Assembly: GCF_035989305.1 (NCBI RefSeq)
Contig: NZ_CP108514.1
Location: 620,001 to 684,000, forward strand
Origin: Streptomyces sp. NBC_01233
Lineage (GTDB): Bacteria > Actinomycetota > Actinomycetes > Streptomycetales > Streptomycetaceae
DNA: 64,000 nucleotides
Direction: 5' to 3'
Part shown: in pieces, positions 62,460-64,000 of the stretch
How positions within the stretch are numbered: the first letter of the stretch is position 1
Layout: each line of letters starts with the position of its first letter
The notes under the pieces: generated by a model
What the model was told of the DNA's origin: nothing
The model's database searches: none
The model's input: the letters and a program-made list of their open reading frames with translations, nothing else
Made by a program: the position numbers and the translations under genes

Positions 62460-64000
62460 ATGACCTTTCATCATCTTCCGCAGCCACCTTCCGACGAAGA
62501 GCTCTACTGGTACTTCGGACCGCAACGCCGCTGGGTCCTGGTCGCCACCTCGCTCGCCTTCGTGTTCACGGCGGCGACCATGTTCACCTTCGCCCTGCGC
62601 ACACCGGCGCTCTGGGCCTTCCTCGCCGTCCTCGGCCTCAACCTCGTGGCCCTGGCGCTCTCTTCCGTCAACAGCCTGCGCCAGCGCCGGCTCACCCGGC
62701 AGTCGCACGAGGTGCTCGTCCACGCCTGGCAGCCCGCCGCCCTGCCCGGCGTCGATCTGTACCTGCCGACGTGCGGCGAGCCGCTCCCCGTCCTGGCCAA
62801 CGCCTACCGTGCGGTGGCGGAAGTCGACTGGCCCGGCGAGGCGTTGACCGTCTGGATCCTGGACGACGCCGACCGGCCCGAGGTCGCCGCGCTGGCCTCC
62901 TCGTACGGCTACGAGTACGTCGTGCGTCCCGACCGGGGGCACCTGAAGAAGGCCGGCAACCTCAACCACGCGCTCGCCCTGAGCGGCGCCGAGTTCATCG
63001 CGATCCTGGACGCGGACTTCGCGCCCAGGGCGGACTTCCTGCGCCATCTCGTCCCGTACCTGGCCGACCCCGCCGTCGGCATCGTGCAGAGCCCGCAGTG
63101 CTTCGACACGGACGAGTCCATGGGCTGGATCCAGCGCGCCGCCGGCTCCGCCCAGGAGTGGTTCTTCCGGTGGATCCAGCCGTCCCGGGACGCCAGCGAC
63201 GCCGCCATCTGCTGCGGTAGCAACGCCGTCTACCGGCGCAGTGCGATCGACCTGGCCGGCGGCTTCGCCCGGCTCGACCACAGCGAGGACCTCTACACCG
63301 GACTCGCCCTCCACGCGCAGGGGTTCCGCACCCTGTACGTACCGGTGCTGGTCGCCAAGGGCACCTCCCCCGACCACGTCACCGCCTTCGTCAACCAGCA
63401 GTACCGGTGGGCGATGGGCAACCTCCACCTGCTCGGCGCGCCCGTGCTGGGACGGATGCGTGCGCCCTGGCGGATGCGGCTGTGCTTCTACGAGGGGATC
63501 GTCGGTTACCTGACCACGGCGGTGAACACCTTTGCGGCGCCCCTGCCGCCGCTGGTGATGATGTTCTGGTACCCGGACCGCATCCGGCCCTGGCACGTGC
63601 TGCCGCTGCTCGCCCCGCTGTGGCTCTGGCACGTGCTGCTGCCCCGGATCAGCCGGACCCGCTGGCGTGTGGAGGTGATCCGGGCGAACGTCCTGACGAG
63701 CGTGGCCGCCGCGACGGCGTTCCTGCACACGCTGCGGGGCCGCAGCGCCGCCTGGGTCCCCACCGGCACGCGGAGCGCGGCGGCTCCGGGCGGGATGGCC
63801 CGCCGGGGGGTGGCCGTCTCACTGGTCTGGCTCGTCCTCTCCAACGGCGCGGCCGCCGCGGGACTCGCGCTGGCCGTGGCCCGCAACGGCTGGGAGCCCA
63901 ACTGGGGCCTCCTCCTCTACCTCCTGGTGCAGTGCCAGATCAACGTTCCGCTGGTCCGGGACCTGCTGGCCGAGCTGCACCCGGCGGCCGGACCGCTGCG
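62460..64000 (+). CDS. GT2 glycosyltransferase, cellulose-synthase-like (3' end outside window)
   Basis: Open from ATG 62460, with GGGAGG upstream, to the window end (over 510 residues). A membrane-bound processive GT2: N-terminal helices at about 25-70, then the catalytic domain with D1 in VWILDDADRP, D2 in IAILDADFAPRADF, D3 in LDHSEDLYTGLAL (SED in place of the usual TED) and QQYRWAMGN as QxxRW. Further helices follow from about 345 (LPPLVMMFWY and later). It makes a beta-linked polysaccharide from UDP-sugars. The end and any PilZ domain are not visible. Upstream dre-like site suggests regulation by amino-sugar status. Confidence 0.92.
   Translation, partial: MTFHHLPQPPSDEELYWYFGPQRRWVLVATSLAFVFTAATMFTFALRTPALWAFLAVLGLNLVALALSSVNSLRQRRLTRQSHEVLVHAWQPAALPGVDLYLPTCGEPLPVLANAYRAVAEVDWPGEALTVWILDDADRPEVAALASSYGYEYVVRPDRGHLKKAGNLNHALALSGAEFIAILDADFAPRADFLRHLVPYLADPAVGIVQSPQCFDTDESMGWIQRAAGSAQEWFFRWIQPSRDASDAAICCGSNAVYRRSAIDLAGGFARLDHSEDLYTGLALHAQGFRTLYVPVLVAKGTSPDHVTAFVNQQYRWAMGNLHLLGAPVLGRMRAPWRMRLCFYEGIVGYLTTAVNTFAAPLPPLVMMFWYPDRIRPWHVLPLLAPLWLWHVLLPRISRTRWRVEVIRANVLTSVAAATAFLHTLRGRSAAWVPTGTRSAAAPGGMARRGVAVSLVWLVLSNGAAAAGLALAVARNGWEPNWGLLLYLLVQCQINVPLVRDLLAELHPAAGPL

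Overview
The window is high-GC DNA from a Streptomyces-like actinomycete. The evidence is strong GC bias at third codon positions, many GTG starts and four-base stop/start overlaps, and families typical of the genus: a DesK-type two-component pair, SpoIIE-type phosphatase, Ser/Thr kinase, ScbR-like butyrolactone receptor, LAL regulator, M4 protease and DinB/VOC/GNAT proteins. The dense accessory content and gene debris suggest a chromosome arm, but position cannot be shown from 64 kb. I saw no rRNA, tRNA or CRISPR.

Layout. 1-3.8 kb: ABC permease (cut by the window edge) and its ATPase. 3.8-6.7 kb: YbaK-like deacylase, a decayed FAD monooxygenase, an internally deleted anmK and an MHS-type transporter. 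7-12.1 kb: secreted C40 peptidase, small secreted proteins, a broken DUF1963 gene, SpoIIE-like phosphatase and half of a type III PKS. 12.3-14.6 kb: a DinB gene bracketed by inverted copies of one IS5-family end. 14.7-24 kb: VWA protein, coiled-coil protein, flavoprotein, intact epoxide hydrolase, butyrolactone-receptor homologue, Ser/Thr kinase and alpha/beta hydrolase. 24-39 kb: small enzymes and regulators mixed with remnants, including a WYL regulator facing an epoxide-hydrolase homologue that has lost its catalytic residues, and an iron box in front of a gutted hydrolase. 39.5-52.2 kb: LAL regulator, DinB, MarR pair, M36 remnant, M4 protease, DesK/LuxR pair and an S33-like hydrolase that appears to lack its acid residue.

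The most interesting system is at 53.65-61.12 kb. It is a five-gene, translationally coupled operon: a PaaK/CapK-like adenylating enzyme, an MFS exporter, a two-part GNAT, a LuxE-like acyl-protein synthetase, and a LuxC-like acyl reductase fused to a second PaaK-like domain. LuxC/LuxE are the fatty-acid reductase of bacterial bioluminescence, but no luciferase (luxAB), luxD, carrier protein, PKS or NRPS is visible here. The inference is a carboxylic acid to aldehyde pathway for an exported, possibly acylated small molecule. An IS630-family element has inserted at the stop codon of the last gene. Beyond it lies a GT2 cellulose-synthase-like gene that runs off the window, preceded by a DasR-type operator-like site.

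A second theme is gene wreckage. At least a dozen genes keep recognisable ends but have lost their middles, carry frameshifts or have one in-frame stop. These are flagged as pseudogenes, and several would be called intact by an ORF finder because the deletion is in frame.
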